This document shows, piece by piece, positions 31,944-44,207 of a stretch of DNA of 64,000 nucleotides. How positions within the stretch are numbered: position 1 is the first letter of the stretch; each line of letters begins with the position of its first letter. The DNA is from Actinokineospora auranticolor. Its GTDB lineage: Bacteria > Actinomycetota > Actinomycetes > Mycobacteriales > Pseudonocardiaceae. The stretch spans positions 1 through 64,000 of the forward strand of contig NZ_PTIX01000023.1 of the NCBI RefSeq assembly GCF_002934265.1. The letters run 5' to 3'. The notes beneath the pieces were generated by a model, which had not been told where the DNA came from, did not search any database, and saw only the letters and a program-made list of their open reading frames with translations. The position numbers were made by a program, and so were the translations under genes.

Positions 31944-33130
31944 CAGCGGTTCCGCACGGCGTCGAGGTAGCCCTCGACGTTGCGCTTGCTCTCGGCGATG
32001 GAGTCGCCGCCGAACTTCTCCAGCGCGGTCTCGGCCAGCACCAGCGCCACCACCGACTCCAGCACCACCCCGGCGCGGGGCACGGCGCAGACGTCCGAGC
32101 GCTGGTGGATGGCGACCGCGGGCTCACCGGTCACAACATCCACAGTGGACAGTGCGCGCGGCACCGTGGAGATCGGCTTCATGGCGACCCGAACCCGCAG
32201 CGGCTCGCCGTTGGTGATGCCGCCCTCCAGTCCACCCGCGCGGTTGGTCCGCCGGGTGACGCCGGTCAGCGTGCCCTCGGCCCGGTCGATCTCGTCGTGC
32301 GCCTGGCTGCCCCACCGCTGGGCGGTGGTGAACCCGTCGCCGATCTCGACGCCCTTCATCGCCTGCACGCCCATCAGCGCCCCGGCCAGCCGCGCGTCGA
32401 GCCTGCGGTCCCAGTGCACGTGCGAGCCCAAGCCCGGCGGCAGCCCGTAGGCGATGACCTCGATGACCCCGCCGACCGTGTCACCGGCTTTTTTGACGGC
32501 CTCGACCTCGGCGACCATCGCGTCGGTGCCCACCTGCCCGAAGGCCCGCACCGGGCTCTCGTCGATCGCGGCGAGGTCCTCGGGACCGGGGAGCGGTCCT
32601 TCCGGGGCCACCGCGCCGCCGATGGAAATCACGTGGCTGATGACCTCGACGCCGAGGAGCTGCCGCAGGAACGCCCGGGCGACGGTGCCCAGCGCGGTCC
32701 GACCCGCGGTCTCGCGGGCGCTGGCCCGCTCGAGGACCGGGCGGGCCTCGTCGAAGCCGTACTTCTGCATGCCCGCGAGGTCGGCGTGGCCGGGCCGGGG
32801 CCGGGTCAGCGGCTCGTTGCGCCCGAGCTCGGCGAGTTCGGCCGGGTCTACCGGGTCGGGGGACATGACCCGCTCCCACTTGGGCCACTCGGCGTTCTCG
32901 ATCCGCACCGCGACCGGTCCACCCTGGGTCAGGCCGTGGCGGACCCCGCCGAGGAACTCGACCGCATCCGTCTCGAATCCCATCCGGGGGCTGCGGCCGA
33001 AGCCGAGCCTGCGCCTGGCCAACTGGGCGTTGAGGTCGTCGGTCGTGACCTCCACGCCCGCCACCATGCCCTCCAGCACGGCGACCAACGCGGGGCCGTG
33101 TGACTCTCCAGCGGTTATCCAACGCAGCAC
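31940..33130 (-). CDS. aroC: chorismate synthase
   Basis: A 396-aa FMNH2-dependent enzyme forming chorismate. The signatures are [71 protein letters not shown] and the C-terminal [19 protein letters not shown]. First gene of the aroC-aroK-aroB-aroQ operon. The upstream 250 bp up to the insertion-sequence remnants should hold the promoter. Confidence 0.97.
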
Positions 33131-33388
33131 CTCCTGATCCTGTCATGAGGGCACACCTCCCCGGCGCCCGGCGTGACCTTGACGACCTCGACATGTCCGC
33201 TCCCCGGACCGGTCCATTCCACTCTCCGAACTTGAGCAGCTCAGCAGACTTGCCACCCCGCGATCCCTCCTTGCCCAGCGACGTCACGACCGCGCCGATG
33301 CTCGATCGACGAAGCGATTCCAGGGCACCGGCCTCCGGAAAGCCGGTCGAACCGGTGGTCCCGGCACACCCGGGGTCAGAAGCACCGC

Positions 33389-33900
33389 CTACCGCGTGCC
33401 GGTGCCTGTCTCCAAGGCCCGAGCGCGAGGGTGGCCACAGGTCGACCATGGCGTGGAACGAACCGGGGTCTTGTCGTAGCGGGTGGCGATGGCCCGGTGT
33501 TGTGTGAGCAGGTCGATGCCGCATTCCACGGTGTGGTGTTGTTGGTATGTCTCGGTGTCGAACGCGGGCGGGCGCCCACCGGAGGAGCCTTTGTTCTTGC
33601 GGTGGGCGGCTTGGTCGCGGGGTTGGGCGATCGTGGCCCTGATGCCCCGTCGGCGCAGGCAGGACCTGTTCGCGAGAGAGGAGCAGGCCTTGACCGCGAG
33701 CACCCGACCGGGCCGGGTCCCGGGACGGCCGCCGCCGGAACAGGACACCCGGATGCCCTCGATCACAGCAGTGAACTGCGGGCTGTCACCGCGGCGCCCG
33801 GCGGCGAGCAGCAACGACAACGGCGTGCGCCCCTGCTCACACGCCAGGTGCGGCGTGCTGGTCCACCCGCCACGCGCCCTGCCCAGCGCATGACCGTCCG
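33389..33900 (-). pseudogene. decayed IS5-family transposase
   Basis: Across two frames the minus strand reads LGRARGGWTSTPHLACEQGR then PLSLLLAAGRRGDSPQFTAV, IRATIAQPRDQAAHRKNKGS and RPPAFDTETYQQHHTVECGI, ending in IATRYDK. This is the middle and C-terminal part of an IS5-type DDE transposase. The expected active-site ADKAY is replaced by AVKACSS, and NVVERGF by HTVECGI, so catalytic residues are lost. An end-like sequence AAGATCCACATCTG...ACACGGCC (about 34107-34128), similar to the ends of the neighbouring intact element, lies just before it. Degenerate and inactive. Confidence 0.75.
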
Positions 33901-34130
33901 GTTCGCTCCCACCTGCCGGGGTGTCGAGTGGCTCGACCCGCAGAGCCCTCTATTCCTCGCCCCGGGCGCCATGGTCATGGACACGGGTGATCGAGCCCGG
34001 ACCGTTACCACCACGCCGGTCACGAGGTCTCCGGTGGTACAGGCTCGCTCGGTCGCTTACCCGTCTACCGAAGACCTCTCCACATCCCGGACACCACCAC
34101 ACCCAAGATCCACATCTGAAACACGGCCTA

Positions 34131-35075
34131 GGTCGTGTCCTGTGGATCTTCATCGGAGGTGAAGGACGATGCAGGCGAGGATCATCTCGGCGCGGTGGTA
34201 GGCGGCTCGTTTCGCGTATCTGGTGGCCAGGCCGCGGAATTGTTTGAGGCGGTTGAAACAGCGTTCGACGACGTTGCGGAGCTTGTAGAGGTCGGGGTCG
34301 AAGGCCGGTGGTCTGCCACCGGCCGAGCCCTTGGCCTTGCGGCGAGCGATCTGATCGACGCGTTCAGGGATGGTGGCCTTGACCCGCCGCTGCCGTAACG
34401 CGGTGCGGGTGCTCGGGTGGGTGTAGGCCTTGTCGGCGATCACCCTCCCGACCCGCACCCGCCGCCCATCGACGTCGATGGTGTGGATATCGCCGAGCAG
34501 CGGCAACAGCTGCGGGTTGTCCCCGGCCTGGCCTGGCGTCAGGATCACCGCCAGTGGCAGACCCGCGGCGTCGACCGCCAGGTGGAGCTTGGTGCTCAGT
34601 CCGCCTCGGGAACGTCCGAGACATTCCCCGTCGACGGCGAGGTCCTCGATCCAGTCCGCGCAGCCCCCTTTTTCCGGGCACCGGCGGCGTGCTGGTGCGC
34701 CCGGACACTGGTGGAATCGACGCTGACCACGAACGCGACGTTGTCCTCCAGCGTTCCGAGGGAGTCGTCTTTGACGATCACGTGCTCCAGGATCCGATCC
34801 CAGGTCCCGTCCACGGTCCACTTCCGCAACCGCTCGTGCGCGGTCTTCCACGGCCCATACCGTTCCGGCAGGTCACGCCACGGCGCACCGGTGCGTTCCT
34901 TCCACAGGATCGCGTCGATCACCTGCCGGTGACTACGCCACCGGCCACCACGCCGCCCGCTCTGCGCGGGCAACAACGGCGCGATCACCGCCCACGCCTT
35001 GTCCGTCAACTCACCACGTCCGACCACACCCCATCATCCACACACGATCACGACAAAGATCCGCAGGACACGGCC
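34131..35075 (-). mobile_element. complete IS5-family insertion sequence
   Basis: About 945 bp. The ends are imperfect inverted repeats: GGTCGTGTCCTGTGGATCTT at 34131 and, on the other strand, GGCCGTGTCCTGCGGATCTT from 35075. It is flanked on both sides by CTAG, consistent with insertion at that palindrome and duplication of it. Inside is one transposase encoded in two overlapping frames. It sits between two decayed relatives in the same orientation. Confidence 0.85.
34150..35027 (-). CDS. IS5-family transposase, two frames joined by predicted frameshift
   Basis: OrfA (35027 down to 34596, 143 aa) starts GRGELTDKAWAVIAPLLPAQ and carries the first catalytic Asp in VVSVDSTSVRAHQHA. OrfB (from about 34690 down to 34150) continues WIEDLAVDGECLGRSRGGLS, holds the second Asp in VIADKAYTHP and the Glu in NVVERCFNRLKQFRGLATRY. 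The frames switch at AAAAAGGGGG on the minus strand (34664-34673), a typical slippery run for programmed frameshifting in this IS group. All DDE residues are present, so the element looks capable of transposition. Confidence 0.82.
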
Positions 35076-35089
35076 TAGCCGCAGCGCCT

Positions 35090-35335
35090 AGCCTTGGCCT
35101 TCGCCTTGAACAGCATCTCGTTGCTGACCTGGCGGACCTTACCCCGAGGCCGTCACTTGCCTCCCGGAACGGGAAGCAAGAGCTCGATCACCCGCCATTG
35201 CTCACCGGTCGACTCATGCCCCGCACCCGATAGCAAGCGGCGCGTTTGGCGTGGCTGGTGGACAGGGTCCCGAACTGGTCGAATCTGTTCTTGGAGCGTT
35301 CGACCACGTTGCGGTGTCGGCAGGCTCGAACCGAG
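35090..35335 (-). pseudogene. two abutting transposase fragments
   Basis: From 35335 to about 35210 the minus strand reads CRHRNVVERSKNRFDQFGTL then STSHAKRAACYRV, a decayed IS5 transposase C-terminus. It runs into HESTGEQWRVIELLLPVPGG (about 35217-35160), the N-terminus of another transposase, which hits a stop and continues RPRGKVRQVSNEMLF. The two pieces are in the order C-terminus then N-terminus, so they come from different elements. A hairpin CTTGCCTCCCG/CGGGAAGCAAG lies at 35156-35180. Confidence 0.65.
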
Positions 35336-35398
35336 TGCGTGCCTGTCGCAGGCGAGGCGGATTTTCGTGGACGGGCGCCGCAGGCCGGTCCTAGGCGC

Positions 35399-36238
35399 TC
35401 ACAGGTACGCGGGTAAGACCAGCGCGTAGGTCGCGGCGAGTAGACCAGGGCCGTGTGGGATGGATCGGCCCCAGCCCGGGTAGAGGGTGAGCGTGATGAT
35501 CGCGGCGATGCCGGGGGCGAGGAGCAGCGCCCATGGGCCTGCGGCTCCCAGCATGGCACCGAGGGACAGGGAGAGCTTGACGTCGCCGAAGCCGAGGGCG
35601 GAAGGGGACAGGTAGTGGGCCAGTGCGTGGAATCCTGCGAAGGCCAGGCTTCCGATGACGGCGTCGCGGAGCAGGGTGAGACCTGGGCCCGCGATGGCCG
35701 CGTAGGTGAGGAGCAGCAGGGCGAGCGGGATCGCGGGGAGGGTCAGGAAGTCGGGCAGTCTGCGGTGGCGGAGGTCGATGGCAGTGAGGGGCACGGCGAG
35801 AGTGACGAGCAACAGGACCGGCGGCAACCACCACGACGGGATCAGGTGTGCGCACGCGGCGGTGGCCGACCAGAGAACCACCGCCGGGTACTCACACCAA
35901 CCGGCAGGCACGGCGGTCTCCGGGTGGAGGCGGGCGGCGAGAACCCTTGTGGCCGCACCGATCGCGAACCCGACGACTCCGCCCAGGAAGACGAGCACCG
36001 GTAGCTGAACGGGCAGGACGTTGCCCGCGAGCACCAAGAACAGCGCGACGGGCCAGAACAGGCGAGGACCGGCCCAACGGGCAGATCTCGCCGCCAACGT
36101 GCGTCGAAGGAATTCCCGAAGGCGACCGGGACTCCGGCCCGGAGGCGCGGGATGTGGTTGTGGCGCCTGGGGATCGGGTTGAGCGGGACGGAGTGGAAGG
36201 TCGCGGAATGGCAGCGGGATACCGCGCGGCCGTGGCAC
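35399..36238 (-). CDS. prepilin peptidase (A24 family, TadV/CpaA-like)
   Basis: About 279 aa from the GTG at 36238. The membrane part holds seven or so hydrophobic segments and the two catalytic aspartates of A24 peptidases: LTAIDLRHRRLPDFLTL and LGFGDVKLSLSLGAMLGA. These enzymes cleave (and sometimes methylate) type IV pilin-like signal peptides. The N-terminal ~50 residues are proline/arginine-rich and of uncertain reality; the true start may be internal, and no Shine-Dalgarno decides it. There are no pilin or tad secretion genes in the window, but a lone prepilin peptidase beside aroC/aroE is common in actinobacteria. Confidence 0.8.
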   Translation of the reverse strand: MPRPRGIPLPFRDLPLRPAQPDPQAPQPHPAPPGRSPGRLREFLRRTLAARSARWAGPRLFWPVALFLVLAGNVLPVQLPVLVFLGGVVGFAIGAATRVLAARLHPETAVPAGWCEYPAVVLWSATAACAHLIPSWWLPPVLLLVTLAVPLTAIDLRHRRLPDFLTLPAIPLALLLLTYAAIAGPGLTLLRDAVIGSLAFAGFHALAHYLSPSALGFGDVKLSLSLGAMLGAAGPWALLLAPGIAAIITLTLYPGWGRSIPHGPGLLAATYALVLPAYL

Positions 36239-36567
36239 GCGACGACGGAAAGAGGTGGGCACAGCGGGTGACGCGGGGTTGATGGTGTCGGGAGTGGATG
36301 CGTTGGGGGCAGGGATGTTTATGGCGGGGCGATTCGGACAGGGAAAGGCCGTCGGAGCGCCTGCGGGTGTGCCCGACCTGGCTACTTGGGCGGGTTGACT
36401 TGCGCGACAACAGGTCCTGGAGTCCGAAGTGGAGAGAAGAGGAAGGGTTTTGGGGAGTGGCACTGAGATCTCCTTTGCTCGCTTTCCAGGTTAGGCGAGC
36501 AAAGGGGAGGGCGGCAGTCGCTCAATGCGGTGGGGATGGAGTGTTTGACAGGATTGGCGAGGTGTGC
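36239..36567. other. gene-free interval between prepilin peptidase and aroE
   Basis: About 330 bp with no recognisable gene. It is slightly less GC-rich than its surroundings (for example GCATTGAGCGACTGCC read from the minus strand near 36520). It should contain a promoter for the prepilin peptidase gene on the minus strand, but no clear element was found. Confidence 0.4.
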
Positions 36568-37410
36568 TTACAGCGGTAGGTCGTGGAGCGCGCCGGTGGC
36601 CTCGCGCAGCGCCGAGCGCATGGCGGCGCGGGGGGCGGGGGCGCCGGTGAAGTGGGTGACCTGGCCGAACGCCTGGTGGAGCAGCATGTCGAGGCCCGTG
36701 GCCACCCGGCCGCCCGCCGCCGTCACGGCCTCGGCCAGCGGCGTGGGCCAGGGGTGGTAGATGACGTCCAGCAGGTGCGGGGTTGTGGACAACTCCCGGG
36801 CCAGCGGAGCGGTCGCCGCGGGCGGCACGGTGTTGACCAGGACGGAAGAGGCCACGGCGAGACGGGCGAGATCCACGTCCGACAAGCGCAGGACTTCCAG
36901 CGGCAAAGCCGACTTCTCCGCGCACTCCACGGCGTCCACGGCCCGCGCCGGATCACGGACCACCACCGTCGCCGACTCGATGCCCAACTCCGCGAACGCT
37001 GCCAAGGCAGCGCACGCAGTCCCACCAGCACCCAAGATGACGCCATTAACGCCATCCGCGAACCCCGTGGCCCGTAGTGCGCCAACCACGCCATCGATGT
37101 CCGTGCAGTCCGCGAACCACCCGTCCGCACCGCGGACCAGCGTGTTGGCCGCCCCCACCGCCTCCGCGCGCGAGGACACCGAGGAGGCGACCGCCAAGGC
37201 CGCGCGCTTGCCGGGCATGGTCACCGACAGCCCCACCCACTCCTCCCCCAGGTCCGCGACGAACCCGGGCAACCGCTGCTCGTCGCACTCGACGCGGTCG
37301 TAGGACCACTCCAGGCCGAGCGCGGCGTAGGCGGCGCTGTGCAGGACCGGGGACAGCGAGTGCGCCACGGGCGAGCCGAGGACGGCCGCCCTGCGCCGGT
37401 CAGTAGGCAT
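36568..37410 (-). CDS. aroE: shikimate dehydrogenase
   Basis: A 280-aa NADP-dependent enzyme reducing 3-dehydroshikimate. The substrate domain has AVLGSPVAHSLSPVLHSAAY and the catalytic Lys in LSVTMPGKRAAL; the partner Asp is in FADCTDIDGVVGAL. The nucleotide-binding loop is VILGAGGTACAAL. Its first codons overlap the mltG stop by 11 nt, so it belongs to the alaS-ruvX-mltG-aroE operon rather than to the aro cluster at 30-33 kb. Confidence 0.95.
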   Translation of the reverse strand: MPTDRRRAAVLGSPVAHSLSPVLHSAAYAALGLEWSYDRVECDEQRLPGFVADLGEEWVGLSVTMPGKRAALAVASSVSSRAEAVGAANTLVRGADGWFADCTDIDGVVGALRATGFADGVNGVILGAGGTACAALAAFAELGIESATVVVRDPARAVDAVECAEKSALPLEVLRLSDVDLARLAVASSVLVNTVPPAATAPLARELSTTPHLLDVIYHPWPTPLAEAVTAAGGRVATGLDMLLHQAFGQVTHFTGAPAPRAAMRSALREATGALHDLPL

Positions 37411-38584
37411 CGTTCTTTTCGGCCAGCGCCACGTTCGCCTGGTGCTCTTCCAACGTGTTCGCGAAGCAGGAGGTGCCGTCCTTCTGGCAGCGGACGAAGA
37501 ACACCCACGTGCCGTCGACGGGCTTGGCCGCCGCTTCCAGCGCCTCGCGGCTGACCGCGGCGATCGGCGTCGGCGGCAGACCGGTGTTGGCGTAGGTGTT
37601 GTACGGGCCCGCCTTCGCGCGGTCCTCCGGCTTGGTCATGATCGAGGGCCGGTCGAGCACGTAGTTGACCGTGGAGTCGTATTCCAGCTTCATGCCCTTG
37701 GCGAGCCGGTTGTACGTCACCCGGGAGACCTTGCCGAAGTCGCCGACGATGGCCTCGCGCTGCACCAGCGACCCCATGACCAGCAGCTGGTACGGCGTGA
37801 AGCCGGTGGCGTCGGCCAGTGCGGGCATGCCCACGCTCTGCAACCGCGCCGAGGAGTCGGCGACGAGCTTCTTCAGCACTTCCTCCGCGGACGTGCCCGG
37901 CTTGACCTCGTAGACGTCCGGCATGATCAGGCCTTCGAGCCTGCGCTTGGGTTCCGGCGAGTTGCTCGCGTCCGGGATGGCCCACTCGGGCACGCCGAGC
38001 GCGCTCAGGTTGGCCGTCTCGACCGTCTTGCGCAGGTCCTCGACCGAGACGCAGGTCTGCTTGCCGTTGAGGTTCGCGCAGCTGGCCTTCGAGATGAGGG
38101 AGTACACCCCGGGGGTCACCGCGGTGCCGTTGGTGATGTCGTCGAACTGGGTGCCCGCCTTGATCTGCAGGTTGCCCACGCGCGAGGTCGGGTTGACGAT
38201 GCGGGTGACGGCGTCCTTGCCGGAGATCTTGGTGCGCATGACGTAGTAGCCCGGTTGCACAGAGCGCACGCGGTTGTCGTCCTCCGACGCCGCGACGAAC
38301 GCGCGGGAGCTGGCGACGACCCCGTCGTCCTTGAGCCGGTTGGCGATGGCACCCGTGCTGTCGCCGCCCTTGACCTCCACCACGATGTCGGTCTCGCCCG
38401 CGCCCTGGAAGTCGTCGTAGTCGCCGATGCCGGACAGCTGCCGCCACCCGTACCAGACGCCCCCGCCGATGAGGGCGAGCACGACCAGGCCGAAGACCGC
38501 GAGCTTGACCCGCCTGCGGTCCTTGCGCGGCTTGCCGCCTTCTTCCTGCTCCTCGAAGAACCCCAGCTCGTCGTCGGTCATCAT
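37400..38584 (-). CDS. mltG: endolytic murein transglycosylase MltG
   Basis: A 394-aa inner-membrane protein. A short acidic cytoplasmic tail ([17 protein letters not shown]) is followed by a basic patch, one transmembrane helix (about 27-47), a LysM-like domain ([20 protein letters not shown]) and the YceG catalytic domain. The catalytic Glu is in [19 protein letters not shown], followed by [18 protein letters not shown]. It cuts nascent glycan strands and sets their length. Overlaps ruvX upstream (4 nt) and aroE downstream (11 nt). Confidence 0.94.
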   Translation of the reverse strand: MMTDDELGFFEEQEEGGKPRKDRRRVKLAVFGLVVLALIGGGVWYGWRQLSGIGDYDDFQGAGETDIVVEVKGGDSTGAIANRLKDDGVVASSRAFVAASEDDNRVRSVQPGYYVMRTKISGKDAVTRIVNPTSRVGNLQIKAGTQFDDITNGTAVTPGVYSLISKASCANLNGKQTCVSVEDLRKTVETANLSALGVPEWAIPDASNSPEPKRRLEGLIMPDVYEVKPGTSAEEVLKKLVADSSARLQSVGMPALADATGFTPYQLLVMGSLVQREAIVGDFGKVSRVTYNRLAKGMKLEYDSTVNYVLDRPSIMTKPEDRAKAGPYNTYANTGLPPTPIAAVSREALEAAAKPVDGTWVFFVRCQKDGTSCFANTLEEHQANVALAEKNDAY

Positions 38585-39068
38585 TCCGCCTCCGCAGATC
38601 GTGCGAGCGCAGCCGACCGGGCGTCGAGCCAGGACTGCAGGATCTCCACAGCCGCGGCCTGATCGACGACGGCGCGTTGGCGCTTGCCGCGGACCCCGCG
38701 CGCACTGAGCATCCGCGACGCGGACACCGTGGTCAGCCGCTCGTCGGCGAGCCGCACCGGGATCGGGGTGATCCGGCGGGCCAACTCGGTGGCATAGGCG
38801 ACGGCACCGTCAGCGGCGGCGCCGTGCCGCGCCGCGAGCGTCCTGGGCAATCCGACCACCACTTCGACCACCTCGTGCTCGGCGACGAGCTCGGTGAGCC
38901 GGTCGAGGTCGCTGCCCGACCGCTCGTCGCGGGACAGCGTAACGAGGGGAGTGGCCAAAACGGGAGTCGGATCGCTCACTGCGACCCCGACGCGGACGGA
39001 GCCGACGTCCACGGCGAGCCTGCGGCCACGCCCCGGGTCGTCGGCCCCCGGCCGGTCGGGTTTGGCGT

Positions 39069-39072
<4 letters not shown>
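38581..39072 (-). CDS. ruvX: RuvX/YqgF pre-16S rRNA nuclease
   Basis: A 163-aa RNase H-fold protein. [19 protein letters not shown] has the first metal-binding Asp, VVVGLPRTL the second conserved strand, [15 protein letters not shown] the Glu and [15 protein letters not shown] the last Asp. It matures the 5' end of 16S rRNA. The start overlaps the alaS stop, and the alaS-ruvX-mltG order is highly conserved. Confidence 0.94.
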
Positions 39073-41732
<2,660 letters not shown>

Positions 41733-41791
41733 TGGGGGTCCTCTGTCGCGAGTGGTCGGTCTGGTGCGGCGCGGCGGACGGCGGGCACGGC

Positions 41792-42070
41792 TCAGCCGTC
41801 CGCCCTGCGCGCTCGCGCGTCGCGGCGGCGGGGACCTGGGGTTACGCCTGACCGGCGCTCCACCGCGTCGGACAGTTCTTCTTCGCGTTCGACCATGCCC
41901 GCGCGCACGTCCGCGCCGAAGGCACCGATGGCACCGGCGAGCTCGTGCACGGCGTCACCGAGGTTGCCCGCGATACCGGCGGGGGTGACGGCGTGGGCGG
42001 TCCGACGGGCCTTGCGGGACAGGGCGACCCCGGCAGCGACACCGACGCCCAGCCAGAACAGCCGCCTCAT
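41792..42070 (-). CDS. DUF6167-type small membrane protein
   Basis: A 92-aa protein starting [20 protein letters not shown], a single N-terminal membrane helix with a basic stop, then a helical segment [20 protein letters not shown] and a charged arginine-rich tail. It matches small actinobacterial proteins (DUF6167) found between the DUF948 gene and alaS. Function unknown. It overlaps the upstream DUF948 gene by ATGA. Confidence 0.75.
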   Translation of the reverse strand: MRRLFWLGVGVAAGVALSRKARRTAHAVTPAGIAGNLGDAVHELAGAIGAFGADVRAGMVEREEELSDAVERRSGVTPGPRRRDARARRADG

Positions 42071-42486
42071 GAGCGCCCCCCGCGGCGGACGGCGCGGCGG
42101 CGGCCGGACGAGTGCTTGCCCTCGACCCCGGCCTTGGCCTTGCGGCGGGCCCGGATGGCCTTGCTGACGCCGTAGGACAGCGCGGCGGCCTTGACCAGCG
42201 GACCGCCGAGGGTGGCGGTGAAGACCGAGGCCAGCGCCGAGACGTTGCCGGTGACGGCCTGGGCGTTGGCGGTGATCCCGTCCACCCGTTCGAGCTGGGT
42301 GTTGACGTGGGTCAGGGTCGTGTTCGCGCCGGAGAAGAGCGGGTCGCTGTTCTCGTGGGCCTTGCGGATGGCGATGGTGGCCTCGTCGAGCGTGCGGCCG
42401 AGCTTGACCAGCACGATGCCCATCAGCACTACCAGCAGCACGAACGCCCCTGCGGCCACCAGCGCGGCGATCTGCCCTGCTGTCAC
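42067..42486 (-). CDS. DUF948 membrane protein
   Basis: A 139-aa protein with an N-terminal helix ALVAAGAFVLLVVLMGIVLV, then a long amphipathic region of DUF948 character (LGRTLDEATIAIRKAHENSD, TQLERVDGITANAQAV) and a strongly basic C-terminus (AIRARRKAKAG ... [11 protein letters not shown]). The family is widespread in Gram-positives and thought to be membrane-anchored and coiled-coil-like; its job is unknown. It is translationally coupled to the DUF6167-type gene. Confidence 0.8.
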   Translation of the reverse strand: MTAGQIAALVAAGAFVLLVVLMGIVLVKLGRTLDEATIAIRKAHENSDPLFSGANTTLTHVNTQLERVDGITANAQAVTGNVSALASVFTATLGGPLVKAAALSYGVSKAIRARRKAKAGVEGKHSSGRRRAVRRGGRS

Positions 42487-42588
42487 GGGCCCTCCTCAAT
42501 AGGCTTGACCGGCGGATTGATCCGCGCCAGGCTACCGCGCGCCCTCCCCGGCCAGTGTGCGTGGTGGCGGCCCGGTCGGGCGAGTCGA

Positions 42589-43932
42589 TTACTCGCCGCG
42601 CACCACCCTGCGCAGCTTCGGCACGCGGTCGGCGAGGTTGCGTTCCGCACCGCGCTGGGTGGGCTCGTAGTAGTCGCGTCCGCGCAAGTCGTCCGGCGGG
42701 TACTGCTGGGTCAGCACGCCCTCAGGGACGTCGTGGGGGTAGCGGTAGCCGGTGGCGTTGCCGAGCTTCTTGGCGCCCGCGTAGTGGCCGTCGCGCAGGT
42801 GGGCGGGTACCAGGCCGGTACCGCCCGCGCGGACGTCGGCGATGGCGGCGTCGACGGCGGTGATGACGGCGTTGGACTTGGGCGCGGTGGCCAGGTGGAT
42901 GGTGGCCTGGGCCAGCGCGAGCCTGCCCTCGGGCAGGCCGATGAGCTGCACGGCTTGGGCGGCGGCCACGGCGGCCTGCAGGGCGGTGGGGTCGGCGAGG
43001 CCGATGTCCTCGCTGGCGTGCACGACGAGGCGGCGGGCGATGAACCGGGGGTCCTCGCCCGCCTCGATCATGCGGGCGAGGTAGTGCAGCGCGGCGTCGA
43101 CGTCGGAGCCGCGGATGGACTTGATGAAGGCGCTGATGACATCGTAGTGCTGGTCGCCGGAGCGGTCGTACCGGACGGCTGCCTTGTCGACGGTGGCCTC
43201 AACCGTGGCTAGGTCGATGTCGCCGTCGCGGGTGGCTGCGGCCGAGTCGGCGGCGGCCTCCAGGGCGGTGAGGGCGCGGCGGGCGTCTCCCCCGGCGAGG
43301 CGCACGAGGTGGGCCTCGGCGTCTTCTTGGAGGGTGACCTTGTTGTCGAGGCCGCGTTCGTCGGAGACCGCGCGACGGATGAGCGCTTGAACGTCGGTAT
43401 CGGTAAGAGGCTGGAGTTGCAGCACAAGAGACCGGGAGAGCAAGGGGGAGACCACGGAGAAGAAGGGGTTCTCGGTGGTGGCGGCGACCAAGAGGACGAT
43501 CCGGTCCTCTACGGCGCTGAGCAGCGCGTCTTGCTGCGTCCTGGAGAAGCGGTGCACCTCGTCGATGAACAGGACGGTGGACTCACCGGAGTGCGTGAGG
43601 CGTCGGCGGGCTTCTTCGATGACCGTGCGGACCTCTTTGACGCCCGCGGATAGGGCGGAGAGGGCGACGAACCGGCGTCCGATGGCCGAGGAGACCAGCG
43701 TGGCCAGCGTGGTCTTGCCGGTACCGGGTGGGCCGTAGAGCAGGATCGAGGCCGGTGCCGCGCCTTCGACGAGGCGGCGCAGGGGCGCGCCGGGGCCGAG
43801 CAAATGGTCCTGGCCCAGGACCTCGTCGAGCGTGGCAGGCCGCATCCGCACCGCGAGCGGTGTGTTGGCGTGTGCCTTGCGAACGGCCGCGTCGGAGGCG
43901 GGGGCGCCGAAAAGGTCGAACTCCTGTTCCAC
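42589..43932 (-). CDS. rarA: RarA/MgsA replication-associated recombination AAA+ ATPase
   Basis: A 447-aa clamp-loader-like ATPase. [20 protein letters not shown] is the family start; Walker A is [13 protein letters not shown], Walker [20 protein letters not shown] and sensor 1 [12 protein letters not shown]. The C-terminal tetramerisation domain includes [20 protein letters not shown] and [17 protein letters not shown]. It acts at stalled replication forks. The GTG at 43932 was chosen where homology begins (VEQEFDLFG); there is no strong Shine-Dalgarno. It often neighbours alaS in actinobacteria. Confidence 0.94.
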   Translation of the reverse strand: MEQEFDLFGAPASDAAVRKAHANTPLAVRMRPATLDEVLGQDHLLGPGAPLRRLVEGAAPASILLYGPPGTGKTTLATLVSSAIGRRFVALSALSAGVKEVRTVIEEARRRLTHSGESTVLFIDEVHRFSRTQQDALLSAVEDRIVLLVAATTENPFFSVVSPLLSRSLVLQLQPLTDTDVQALIRRAVSDERGLDNKVTLQEDAEAHLVRLAGGDARRALTALEAAADSAAATRDGDIDLATVEATVDKAAVRYDRSGDQHYDVISAFIKSIRGSDVDAALHYLARMIEAGEDPRFIARRLVVHASEDIGLADPTALQAAVAAAQAVQLIGLPEGRLALAQATIHLATAPKSNAVITAVDAAIADVRAGGTGLVPAHLRDGHYAGAKKLGNATGYRYPHDVPEGVLTQQYPPDDLRGRDYYEPTQRGAERNLADRVPKLRRVVRGE

Positions 43933-43997
43933 AGTGCTCGACGCTACCTGGTGGTGCGGGCTTGGACCGCCCGCACCACGTCGGTGGCGGCGGGCGC

Positions 43998-44207
43998 TCA
44001 GAGCGGTAGAGCGAACCCGCCACACTTGGTGCCATCGATCAATGTGCGCCAAGAGACCGGCGGTAAGGCCAATGCGCCTCCAGAGCGGTTTTTGGTATCT
44101 CGTATCCCAACGGCGGATCGGGTGAGGCGTATCTCCACGCAGTTCTCCTCCGCAGCGGCGCTATGGCTGCTCTTGAACCAGCCCGTGTCCCGAGTCGACG
44201 GTGCCAT
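43998..44207 (-). CDS. DUF397 small protein
   Basis: A 69-aa protein with the DUF397 pattern: [19 protein letters not shown] near the N-terminus and [18 protein letters not shown] in the middle, followed by a short hydrophobic end. These proteins are usually encoded right behind XRE/DUF5753 regulators and act with them (for example WhiJ- and BldB-type systems in Streptomyces). Here it overlaps the regulator gene by 47 nt in another frame, suggesting tight co-translation. Confidence 0.85.
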   Translation of the reverse strand: MAPSTRDTGWFKSSHSAAAEENCVEIRLTRSAVGIRDTKNRSGGALALPPVSWRTLIDGTKCGGFALPL

